64,000 bases of DNA from Pseudoalteromonas sp. MMG010 (GTDB lineage: Bacteria > Pseudomonadota > Gammaproteobacteria > Enterobacterales > Alteromonadaceae), in assembly GCF_018100905.1 (NCBI RefSeq), contig NZ_JAGJEG010000008.1, forward strand, positions 124,001 through 188,000, written 5' to 3'. This document shows, piece after piece, positions 22,985-30,230 of this stretch (position 1 is the stretch's first letter; each line of letters starts with the position of its first letter). The notes below the pieces were generated by a model. It was not told where the DNA came from. It searched no databases and was given only the letters and a program-made list of their open reading frames with translations. The position numbers and the translations under genes are program-made.

Positions 22985-25089
22985 GATGTTTCTTCCTCTA
23001 TACCATCAGAGTCTAATAATCCAACTTCTTCAGGATCAATACCTAATTCAATAGCAATATTAATTAACTTGTTTGAACCAGATTTATTAATGGCTGTTTT
23101 TGAAAACTGAATACTTCTTTGTAGCTCACTTTTTAGCAACGATAATTGCCCTGGCTCACTTTCTAAACAAACAGGAACCATTACTGCGTCAAAAATAACT
23201 GCTTTATATTTTCCGGGACAAGTTCGTAATACCCTCCCCCTTCTCTGGATAAATTGTCTTGGGTTTTGCGATGATGCTAGAATAATTGCGTGAGAAATTT
23301 TTGGGATATCCACGCCTTGATCTAAACAGCGAATAGAAACCATTATTCCTCCAAATTGCTTAAACCAGTCTAATGATGCTGCAGGATCACCTTCCATGTT
23401 TGTATGGTATTCGCAAGGTGAGTAACTTTTAAGCATAAGAGCTTCCATTACCTCTTTTAATTGATATTGGTCTTCGCAGTAAACAAGCCAACTTTCACCA
23501 TCTTTATAATTTTCAATAATTGTTTTAATTGCATAAGGCACTTTTGATTTTGCTTTTTTTGCTATGCGTGCTCTTTGAATCAACATGTTCTGCAATTTTA
23601 CTGAGGGGACAGGCTTACCCGTATCATCTCTTTTTGAGCGAGCAAACTCCTTAGAAATTTCTTTAGTTGCAGTTTCCCAAGCCTCAGATTCTTCAACTGT
23701 AAACCTTATCGCTTCAGGCAAGTACTCATACTCAACTAGTCTGCCACTTTTGATTGCATCTATTAAGGTAAAAGGTGGTTGAACTATAGGTCCAAAATAA
23801 TCAATTATTTTTTGTGTCCCAAAAGCATCACTATACCTCGTAGGTGTTGCGCTAAGACCAAGCTTTTTACCAGCTCGAATAGATAGCGCTTTAGAGTTTT
23901 CGATACTACCAATTTCATGCACTTCATCTGCAACCACCATAAGGTGATTTCCATCAGCAAGACCATTGATGAAATCATTTAATCTTGCTGTTGGCATCGT
24001 TGCTAAAACAATCCTTTTCCCTAGCCCTTCACCTAGTTGAGTAAAATGATAAAGCCTCCGATTTTTTCGCCATCGGTTATATCCATCACCTGCTTTTAAA
24101 ATTATAGCGTCAGGCAACTCTTGTTTTATTTCTTCAGTCCACTGTTTGTGTAAGAGACGGTCAGGAACAAGAACAATTGCAACGCCACCATTTAACAGGT
24201 GCTCTTTTAAAGCTGTTAGTGCAGTAAAAGTTTTACCGCTGCCGGTGGCATGTTCGAAAATACCTTGGTAGTTTTGCGTTTCCCATGCCTCTAAAGCTGC
24301 TACCTGATGAGGTAGTGGCTTTCTCTTATGTGATAGAGACAATGATCTTTTCTTCTCATATTCATTACCAAGTGAAAAGTAATCGGTAAGTTTTTCTGTA
24401 TCTATTTCACCTAGAGAGTTATAAGCTTTTGCCTCTAATCTATTTTTTGCGACTAAAGGGAAATCGATTATTTCAAGCTCTTCAACTTGATTAGCCCATA
24501 GTTTTTCAAAATATCTTTTATGCCGTTCTACTTGTCGCTCATCTCTTCCATCCTTCCAGCTGCAAAATACATCTAGTGACTCATAATTACCTCGCTCATG
24601 CCAGCCACTCCATGTTTCATTTACCGAGCCTTTAAAAGAAACTGAGGAAGTATTACTGGTTAATATTCCAAGCTTTTCATGATAAATACCAGTTGAATTT
24701 TTCCTGAATGCTATTTTTACTTGCATTATATTTAACTTGATAAGTGTTGCTAAAGCTTCTGTGTTTTTAATTAATCTAGGATCACTTAACAAAGTATCAA
24801 CTGTGTGAATTATTTCCTGGTTAGCTTTTTGAAGGTTCCTTCCATAACCTTGCTCTAACGCATCAATGTCTGCTGCTGATAAAGACGGCGAGCATACGAG
24901 TTGAATTTTCCCGCCTTTACGAGCAAAATTTATTAGCTCAGGGCCAATAAGCAAAAATACTGTGGAGCTGAAGTATCCAACTGAACGTTGATATACATCA
25001 CTTTGATTAAGGCACGGAAGATAAAAGTCAGTGACTAAATTAGCCTCTCCTGTCCTATACTCTTCCTTCAAGTCTAACGAAGAAAACAT
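22981..25089 (-). CDS. PLD-like domain + SF2 DEAD/DEAH helicase fusion
   Basis: A 702-aa protein. Residues about 1-200 form a phospholipase-D-like domain with one HxK motif (YHEKLGIL, H137/K139) and the matching FKGSVNETW stretch (N157). Residues about 255-690 are an SF2 helicase: ATGSGKT (281-287), DEVH (388-391), SATPT (413-417), and motif VI QFIQRRGRVLR near 640. PLD domains in defence proteins act as nucleases or DNA-binding clamps; the classical HKD aspartate is not obvious, so cleavage is uncertain. It is the first large gene of the operon; the preceding 38-codon ORF ends at TAATG over its start. Confidence 0.88.
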   Translation of the reverse strand: MFSSLDLKEEYRTGEANLVTDFYLPCLNQSDVYQRSVGYFSSTVFLLIGPELINFARKGGKIQLVCSPSLSAADIDALEQGYGRNLQKANQEIIHTVDTLLSDPRLIKNTEALATLIKLNIMQVKIAFRKNSTGIYHEKLGILTSNTSSVSFKGSVNETWSGWHERGNYESLDVFCSWKDGRDERQVERHKRYFEKLWANQVEELEIIDFPLVAKNRLEAKAYNSLGEIDTEKLTDYFSLGNEYEKKRSLSLSHKRKPLPHQVAALEAWETQNYQGIFEHATGSGKTFTALTALKEHLLNGGVAIVLVPDRLLHKQWTEEIKQELPDAIILKAGDGYNRWRKNRRLYHFTQLGEGLGKRIVLATMPTARLNDFINGLADGNHLMVVADEVHEIGSIENSKALSIRAGKKLGLSATPTRYSDAFGTQKIIDYFGPIVQPPFTLIDAIKSGRLVEYEYLPEAIRFTVEESEAWETATKEISKEFARSKRDDTGKPVPSVKLQNMLIQRARIAKKAKSKVPYAIKTIIENYKDGESWLVYCEDQYQLKEVMEALMLKSYSPCEYHTNMEGDPAASLDWFKQFGGIMVSIRCLDQGVDIPKISHAIILASSQNPRQFIQRRGRVLRTCPGKYKAVIFDAVMVPVCLESEPGQLSLLKSELQRSIQFSKTAINKSGSNKLINIAIELGIDPEEVGLLDSDGIEEETS

Positions 25090-25205
25090 TATACTTTATA
25101 GACCTTTTTAGCTGAAGGTAGGCATGGTTTGTACGCCCTATATACTGTAGAAACGGCATAAGGTGATGATTTTGATAAAACGCTAAGGGCTTCTTTCAAC
25201 CGCAT
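25089..25205 (-). CDS. Possible 38-aa leader ORF of the convergent operon
   Basis: ATG 25205, stop TAA 25091-25089, overlapping the helicase start as TAATG. The peptide is basic (KEALSVLSKSSPYAVSTVYRAYKP). GGAAG lies 7 nt ahead of the ATG, and the helicase itself lacks a close Shine-Dalgarno (its AAGG is about 15 nt away), so coupling through this ORF would explain how the helicase is translated. No family is recognised and length alone gives little support. Confidence 0.42.
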   Translation of the reverse strand: MRLKEALSVLSKSSPYAVSTVYRAYKPCLPSAKKVYKV

Positions 25206-25232
25206 AATCAATCTTCCAATATTAAAGCGGCT

Positions 25233-25257
25233 GTATAAACCACTCCTTGGTTTGTAC
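25233..25257. promoter_or_regulatory. Inverted repeat upstream of the convergent operon
   Basis: Arms GTATAAACCA (25233-25242) and TGGTTTGTAC (25248-25257) form a 25-bp dyad with one mismatch around CTCCT, 28 bp before the leader ORF. A second weaker dyad, AATAGT (25280-25285) / ACTATT (25294-25299), lies just upstream. Placement fits an operator; the regulator is unknown. Confidence 0.45.
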
Positions 25258-25781
25258 TATTTAACTCACGTTTTTATTAAATAGTGTACTCATACTATTA
25301 ATTTACATTAATAAAACTAATAAATATAGATGGTTAGACAACAAAAACCTAATACAGGTACTTAATGTAATTAACTACTCGATATACCACGACATAATTG
25401 GCATGTATTTACGGTTTATAAATGCGCCCCCTTATGTAAAAAGCTAAACCTACTCCCCTTCCCCCGTTATTTTGCCCGAAAAGGCGTAATTAATGAGTAA
25501 CAACACCGCATGGATGTGTGTTAAGCCATGACCTGCTGAGGATGACGAATGCACAATATTTATGCTGCTATAAGTCGTATTTTTAAAATGATATAAAAGC
25601 GGTGATAACTAAATTACGTCGATAATAAAAACCGATTTAAAAGCTCATTTACATGAACGAAAAAGACAAAAATAACTTATTGTTAATTATTTTTGTTCCT
25701 TTTATGTACTTTTATCTTTTATCTCTATTAAAAGCTGCATATACTTACATTAAGTAAGGTTACTTACGCAGGAGGCATACT
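25258..25781. other. Right edge of the phosphorothioation island; no clear gene
   Basis: Holds the promoter region of the leftward operon, the repeat remnant at 25455-25550 and the 5' region of the SBP gene. A 34-codon frame (25653-25757) rich in Leu/Phe lacks a ribosome-binding site and is not called. No integrase, tRNA or obvious att site seen. Confidence 0.45.
25455..25550 (-). repeat. CATCCATG-family repeat remnant G, inverted
   Basis: Read on the minus strand relative to copies B-D: CCCCCGT, CCCGAAA, TAATTAATGAGTAA, then CATGGATG (25509-25516) flanked by AACAC (25502-25506) and GTGTT (25518-25522), then TTAAGCCATGAC. The order matches the complement of copy C. The head portion is lost. 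It marks the right side of the island in opposite orientation to the left copies. Confidence 0.65.
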
Positions 25782-26519
25782 ATGAAAAGGATAATGACAA
25801 TCATACTTGGTTTATTGTTGCTCGCCTCTAAGCCAGTACACGCATGCGATAGAACTTTTAACGTAGGTATACACGACAATTTATGGGCGCCCTATGTTTC
25901 AAAAAGCAATGACAAAGTAACAGGCTTAGAAGTTAAAGCGCTTGATCTTATATTTGAAAATTCTAAGTATTGTTATAACATAATACAATTAGCGAATACC
26001 AAACGCGCTTTAACAGAGCAAAAAAAAGGGGTAATCGATTTAAGTTGGGCAATTACTTACACCCCTCGCCGAGCCCGGTTTTTTAACTTTACGACAACCT
26101 ACCGTGATGAAACCTTACGTTTATATACCCATATAGACAACACGCAATCGATGGCTAATTTAGCCGACATTATTAATAACAATATGACAGTGGCCGCTAA
26201 TATTGGCAGTTATTACGGTGATGAGTTTGAAGCATATAAAGAAAGCCACCCGAGCCAAATCATTTATATAAACTCGGCTAAAAAGCGTTTTGAAATGCTT
26301 GATTTAAAACGAGTAGACTATGTAGCTGAAGATGCACGTGTTGGTGATTTTTATTTAAAAAACTCATTTTCATTAAAAGCGACAAACCTACCTCCGTTAA
26401 ATCAGAGTGTTGTGCGTTACGCCTTGAGCAAAAGCAGTACCAGCCAAGAAGATGCTGATGCTATTAGTAAACTTATAGAAAGTAAGGCAGATCAACTCAA
26501 CACGTTATTTAAAAATTGA
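25782..26519 (+). CDS. Periplasmic solute-binding protein (SBP_bac_3 family)
   Basis: A 245-aa exported protein with signal peptide MKRIMTIILGLLLLASKPVHA and AGGAGG 7 nt before the ATG. The mature part follows the type 3 extracellular solute-binding fold (VGIHDNLWAPYV...VTGLEVKALDLIFENS, IDLSWAITYTPRRARFFNFT, VAANIGSYYGDEF). Such proteins bind amino acids or similar small polar ligands; many orphan members in this group lack an ABC transporter next door, as here. The ligand cannot be read from sequence. Confidence 0.82.
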   Translation: MKRIMTIILGLLLLASKPVHACDRTFNVGIHDNLWAPYVSKSNDKVTGLEVKALDLIFENSKYCYNIIQLANTKRALTEQKKGVIDLSWAITYTPRRARFFNFTTTYRDETLRLYTHIDNTQSMANLADIINNNMTVAANIGSYYGDEFEAYKESHPSQIIYINSAKKRFEMLDLKRVDYVAEDARVGDFYLKNSFSLKATNLPPLNQSVVRYALSKSSTSQEDADAISKLIESKADQLNTLFKN

Positions 26520-26594
26520 GGTAGTAAAGAAGACACTGAGGTTTATTTTGACTTTAACTTCTTTTGTATCGTTTAATTAAAGTTTAACCCACCA

Positions 26595-27008
26595 TTAAAA
26601 TTTAATATTCCCTCGTAATGCTTTAGTTTGTCCGTGTTTTGTTTTTTTATCCATGCGTTTACGCTGAGAGTTGCGGCTCGGCTTAGTGGCTCTGCGTGCT
26701 TTATTTACCTTTGTTGCATTGAGAATGAGCTCTTTTAAGCGGTTAAGCGCGTCTTCACGGTTTAACTCTTGTGTACGATGGCTTTGCGCCTTAATGATTA
26801 AAACCCCCTCTTTGGTAATGCGTGAGTCGTTTAATTTTAATAAACGTTCTTTGTAAAAATCGGGGAGTTTTGAGCGGTTTATGTCAAAACGTAAATGTAT
26901 GGCACTGGCTACTTTATTAACATTTTGCCCACCGGCTCCTTGAGAGCGAATAGCGGTAAGCTCTAATTCCCATTCATCTATTGTGACTGTATTTGAAATT
27001 GTTAACAT
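26595..27008 (-). CDS. arfB: Alternative ribosome-rescue factor ArfB (YaeJ)
   Basis: Peptidyl-tRNA hydrolase that releases stalled non-stop ribosomes. Start placed at ATG 27008 (MLTISNTVTIDEWELELTAI), which aligns with family N-termini; a longer in-frame start at 27071 adds an unrelated stretch. GGQ catalytic loop in RSQGAGGQNVNKV (G26-G27-Q28), and the basic C-terminal tail (RRATKPSRNSQRKRMDKKTKHGQTK) inserts into the mRNA channel. 137 aa is normal for the family. Confidence 0.92.
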   Translation of the reverse strand: MLTISNTVTIDEWELELTAIRSQGAGGQNVNKVASAIHLRFDINRSKLPDFYKERLLKLNDSRITKEGVLIIKAQSHRTQELNREDALNRLKELILNATKVNKARRATKPSRNSQRKRMDKKTKHGQTKALRGNIKF

Positions 27009-27203
27009 CGTGTTCAGCTGTTTTCCGTAAAAATGCATTATATCATTTGTATATATATTTGTAATATTCAACTATCGCTGGTTCGTTGCTAGCTCGTTAT
27101 AGTGACGCTAATTAACATAAAATGCATAAAAAAGTGTTTTTTTGTTGGCATTACCTGCAAATTAGTTTCTAATTACTACAAACTTACTAATAGGAATTCA
27201 TTA

Positions 27204-27749
27204 ATGAAAAAGTTACTTTTATCTGCCAGTTTACTTGCTATGAGCTTTTCAAGCGCAGCGTTTGATTTTAGCGAAAGCGAATTACAAAGCTACATGTCGG
27301 CACTACCGGCTGTTTCTAGCTGGGCTGATAGCCAAGACTCTTTAGAAGGCTTTGATTTAACCAGTATGCTAGGTGGTGTTGCCAGTGATACAGCGCAAAG
27401 CTCTATGATAAGCGGTGCAATGAGCATGCTTAAAGAGCAAGAGCTATATCAAAGCTTTGCTACTTTAACCTCAAGCTATGGTTTTACTCCTGAACAGTTA
27501 TTAACTGTTGGTACAGAAGTATCTATGGCTTATGTTGAAAACTTAAAGTCTGGTTTATCAACTGAAAATCAAGAAACTGCAAATACAGTTATGGGTGGCT
27601 TAAGCGCATTAAAGAGTAAAGATACAAGCTCATTAATGGGTGCATTTGGTGGTTCATCAAGCGAAGAAGAGTCGGTAGTAAGCGAAAGTAACTTAGAACT
27701 TGTGAATGAGTACATGCCACAACTACAAAAGTTATTTACTATGCTATAA
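27204..27749 (+). CDS. Exported helical protein, unknown function
   Basis: A 181-aa protein from ATG 27204 (AGGA about 10 nt upstream); the longer frame upstream is not needed. Signal peptide MKKLLLSASLLAMSFSSAA. The mature part is Ser-, Leu- and Glu-rich, almost all alpha-helical, with a flexible GGSSSEEESVVSES linker before the C-terminal helix (EYMPQLQKLFTML). A strong terminator follows. I do not recognise the family with confidence. Confidence 0.75.
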   Translation: MKKLLLSASLLAMSFSSAAFDFSESELQSYMSALPAVSSWADSQDSLEGFDLTSMLGGVASDTAQSSMISGAMSMLKEQELYQSFATLTSSYGFTPEQLLTVGTEVSMAYVENLKSGLSTENQETANTVMGGLSALKSKDTSSLMGAFGGSSSEEESVVSESNLELVNEYMPQLQKLFTML

Positions 27750-27764
27750 CATTTATAGAATATT

Positions 27765-27796
27765 AAAAAAGCAGCTTATTAAGCTGCTTTTTTTTG
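27765..27796 (+). terminator. Rho-independent terminator
   Basis: AGCAGCTT-ATT-AAGCTGCT (27770-27788) followed by a T-run; the A-run on the left could make it work in both directions. Confidence 0.88.
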
Positions 27797-27821
27797 TGCC
27801 TTATAATTAATTTTAAGACAC

Positions 27822-27850
27822 AAAAAAAGCGCCTTAGGCGCTTTTTTTTA
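27822..27850 (-). terminator. Rho-independent terminator of the csp gene
   Basis: AAGCGCC-TTA-GGCGCTT (27828-27842 region) with A7 on one side and T8 on the other, 22 bp past the csp stop; likely bidirectional. Confidence 0.88.
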
Positions 27851-27871
27851 TTTTTACTTTAAAAGTAAAAA

Positions 27872-28081
27872 TTATACTGGCGTGATGTTATCAGCCTGTG
27901 GACCTTTTTGACCTTGTGAAAGAGTGAACTCTACACGTTGGCCTTCAGCTAAAGTTTTGAAACCTTCGCTTTTGATTGCTGAGAAATGTGCGAAAACGTC
28001 TGGGCCATTTTCTTGCTCGATGAAACCAAAACCTTTAGACTCGTTGAACCACTTAACTGTACCTGATACGATGTTAGACAT
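27872..28081 (-). CDS. CspA-family cold-shock protein
   Basis: A 69-aa single-domain RNA chaperone. Both RNA-binding motifs are intact: RNP1 KGFGFI and RNP2 DVFAHF, within the standard [15 protein letters not shown] start and [11 protein letters not shown] end. A leader of about 150 nt between the promoter and ATG, typical of cold-inducible csp mRNAs, suggests post-transcriptional control by temperature. Which csp paralogue it is cannot be decided here. Confidence 0.95.
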   Translation of the reverse strand: MSNIVSGTVKWFNESKGFGFIEQENGPDVFAHFSAIKSEGFKTLAEGQRVEFTLSQGQKGPQADNITPV

Positions 28082-28241
28082 TGTAATATCCTGATATAAA
28101 ATTTAATAAATGCCCATGTGGGCGGGTGTAGCAAAAAATGAGATGGTACTTAAAAACTTCAGGACGGTACTACAAGTAATACTTATACAACAACGAAATA
28201 AAGATTTAAAAATTATCATGCTTTCTTTCTAGCTGCGGCCT

Positions 28242-28269
28242 ACTATAGAGATTTTCAGCTCGTTGTCAA
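28242..28269 (-). promoter_or_regulatory. Sigma-70 promoter of the csp gene with long leader
   Basis: On the minus strand TTGACA (28269-28264), 16-bp spacer, TATAGT (28247-28242). The expected start near 28235 gives a 5' UTR of about 150 nt, long enough for a cold-shock leader. Confidence 0.8.
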
Positions 28270-28313
28270 GTTAAAGTTCGTTACATATTTTATGTTGTAC
28301 TAACTGCTTGTGT

Positions 28314-28352
28314 AATAAGCGACAAGATTAGTTATTTTACTTGTCGCTTATT
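28314..28352. terminator. Hairpin terminator past the first diguanylate cyclase
   Basis: AATAAGCGACAAG (28314-28326) pairs perfectly over 13 bp with CTTGTCGCTTATT (28340-28352); a T-run follows on the plus side and A/T-rich sequence on the minus side. Confidence 0.7.
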
Positions 28353-28357
28353 ATTTT

Positions 28358-29971
28358 TTAGGCTTGTTTATTAGGTTGGTTATTTACTGCGGTTAATACT
28401 GCCTTAGCGCCATATACAATACTTCGATTACGACCTTTTAACTTCGCTTGGTAAAGCGCAGTGTCGGCATTGTTTAATACATGTTCTAAGGTAATACCAT
28501 CTTTAGGCCAACTGGCAACACCTAACGATATATTCATATTGCCAACAGGGTCTATCGGGGTATTGGCAATCTTTTCACGCACTTTTTCGGCAACGATTAA
28601 CGCATTTTCGCTGCTCGTATTCGGTAATACCATAACAAACTCTTCTCCCCCCATACGGGCAACAGTATCGTGTTCACGGGCTATGTTTTTTAAATGTAAT
28701 GTAAGCTCTTTTAAAGCTCTGTCACCTACACTATGGCCATGGGTATCGTTAATGCGTTTAAAATAGTCTATATCTATAGCCAACACGCTGAAGGGTTCTT
28801 GTTTAACAATTAATGTTTGTAAAATGTAATCTAAACTGCGACGGTTATGTGCACCGGTCAAGGGATCGGTTCGAGAGTCCTTTTCAAGTTTTCCTATTTG
28901 CGTTTGCAATAAGTTTACACCGACTAACATGGCCTGTTTTAATTCTGCACTTTCAAAATACCAAGATTTAACTTTATTTAGCGACTCAGGCGTTGCGGGA
29001 TGATCTAAAGTACGAGCTGTATCGGCTAACTGTTGTAATGGTTTTGAAATAAGCTGCGCTAAAAACCAAATTAATAAGAAAGTAAGCACACCCATAGGTA
29101 ACGTGCGGTATATTACCTCGCCTATTAAACCATCTAACGAGTGAAGGGTTGAGTTTACCGGGCGCTGCGAAATAACCCCCCAGTTTGTTGTGTTTACTGG
29201 CGCAAAGCCTGCAAGCATTTCAATATCATTTGTATTGGTGACCCTTAAAAAACCACTTTGCCCCGTTAAAACCATGTCAACGGCTTTATTACCTGTGACT
29301 TGAGTGCCAATCCGCGTTTCATTAGGGTGGTACAATATACGCTTTTGCGAATCGACTACATATAAATACGAACCATCTTGTTGATAGTGTCGTCCTAATA
29401 GATCGTTAAGTACACTGCGCTCTTTTAAATATAAAGTGCCGCCAATCAATCCTAAATAACGACCGTTATTATCAAATAAAGGGTGTGAAATAAAAATAAG
29501 CAAGTTATTAGCTATCGATACAAAAGGCTCACTGATTAAAGGCTTGCGCGCAGCAAGAGCTTGCTGCGACCCTGTTGATGCTAAAACTTTACCCTTTACT
29601 TGTAATGTATTAGGAGAGGTGGCAAGTACAACCCCTTTAGCATCGGTGATCACAACTGAATTAAAACTATTTGTTTGTAAGCGAAGGCGATCGGCTTCTT
29701 GAGTTAAATAGTCAGTATTTTTAATATTGCCTTCGATTAATTTAGCGCTGTAACTTAATTGTTGTTGCGCATCTTTTAAAAAGTTTTCGGTAGCAGACAC
29801 TAGCTTAGTTGCATAAGCATGATTTACTTCTAAATTATGCTTTATTAACTCCTCACGCTGTACTTGATAGCTTGAGTAAAACCCATTTATTAATGTGATA
29901 ATGGCTGCGGTAAACGCTAAAAATAAAATTAAGCGTTTTATGTTTATAAAAGGGTGTAATAAATGGGACAA
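28358..29971 (-). CDS. Membrane diguanylate cyclase (Cache sensor + GGDEF)
   Basis: A 537-aa protein making c-di-GMP from two GTP. N-terminal membrane helix (LILFLAFTAAIITLING), a periplasmic double-Cache-like sensor (about 35-290, with YLYVVDSQKRILYHPNE), a second membrane helix (about 293-313), then GGDEF. The domain has DPLTGAHNRR, DIDYFKRIND and an intact GGEEF active site; RxxD (REHD) five residues before it forms a product-inhibition I-site. The next gene is a close paralogue with the same layout, so duplication is likely. Confidence 0.92.
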   Translation of the reverse strand: MSHLLHPFINIKRLILFLAFTAAIITLINGFYSSYQVQREELIKHNLEVNHAYATKLVSATENFLKDAQQQLSYSAKLIEGNIKNTDYLTQEADRLRLQTNSFNSVVITDAKGVVLATSPNTLQVKGKVLASTGSQQALAARKPLISEPFVSIANNLLIFISHPLFDNNGRYLGLIGGTLYLKERSVLNDLLGRHYQQDGSYLYVVDSQKRILYHPNETRIGTQVTGNKAVDMVLTGQSGFLRVTNTNDIEMLAGFAPVNTTNWGVISQRPVNSTLHSLDGLIGEVIYRTLPMGVLTFLLIWFLAQLISKPLQQLADTARTLDHPATPESLNKVKSWYFESAELKQAMLVGVNLLQTQIGKLEKDSRTDPLTGAHNRRSLDYILQTLIVKQEPFSVLAIDIDYFKRINDTHGHSVGDRALKELTLHLKNIAREHDTVARMGGEEFVMVLPNTSSENALIVAEKVREKIANTPIDPVGNMNISLGVASWPKDGITLEHVLNNADTALYQAKLKGRNRSIVYGAKAVLTAVNNQPNKQA

Positions 29972-30140
29972 ATGGGCACCTAGGTTATTAAAAAAACTTT
30001 AAGTTAGATTAATGAAAAATTCGCATTAACAAAACAGTATTTAAGCACTACTTTTTTTTAAAAAGTAATGTATAAATACCATACACAAAAAGTGTCGTTA
30101 TAGCGAATGGTTTATAGGAAGTCAGTATTAGGAAGGGCTT

Positions 30141-30166
30141 TAAAACCGTATTAGCAATACGGCTTT
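30141..30166 (-). terminator. Rho-independent terminator past the second diguanylate cyclase
   Basis: On the minus strand CCGTATT-GCT-AATACGG (30162-30146) then TTTT. Confidence 0.7.
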
Positions 30167-30230
30167 TACTCGCCAAAATACAAGATATAATACAAGCTTT
30201 TATAGCTTGATATAATTGATAAAAGTAAAA

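Noticed and set aside
15293-25089. DndFGH restriction genes
   Set aside because: None of the convergent proteins shows the HerA/FtsK-like ATPase of DndH/DptH or the DndF/DndG arrangement; helicase and ATPases belong to other families.
25653-25757. 34-codon hydrophobic frame before the SBP gene
   Set aside because: No ribosome-binding site and no recognisable family; AT-rich DNA gives such frames by chance.
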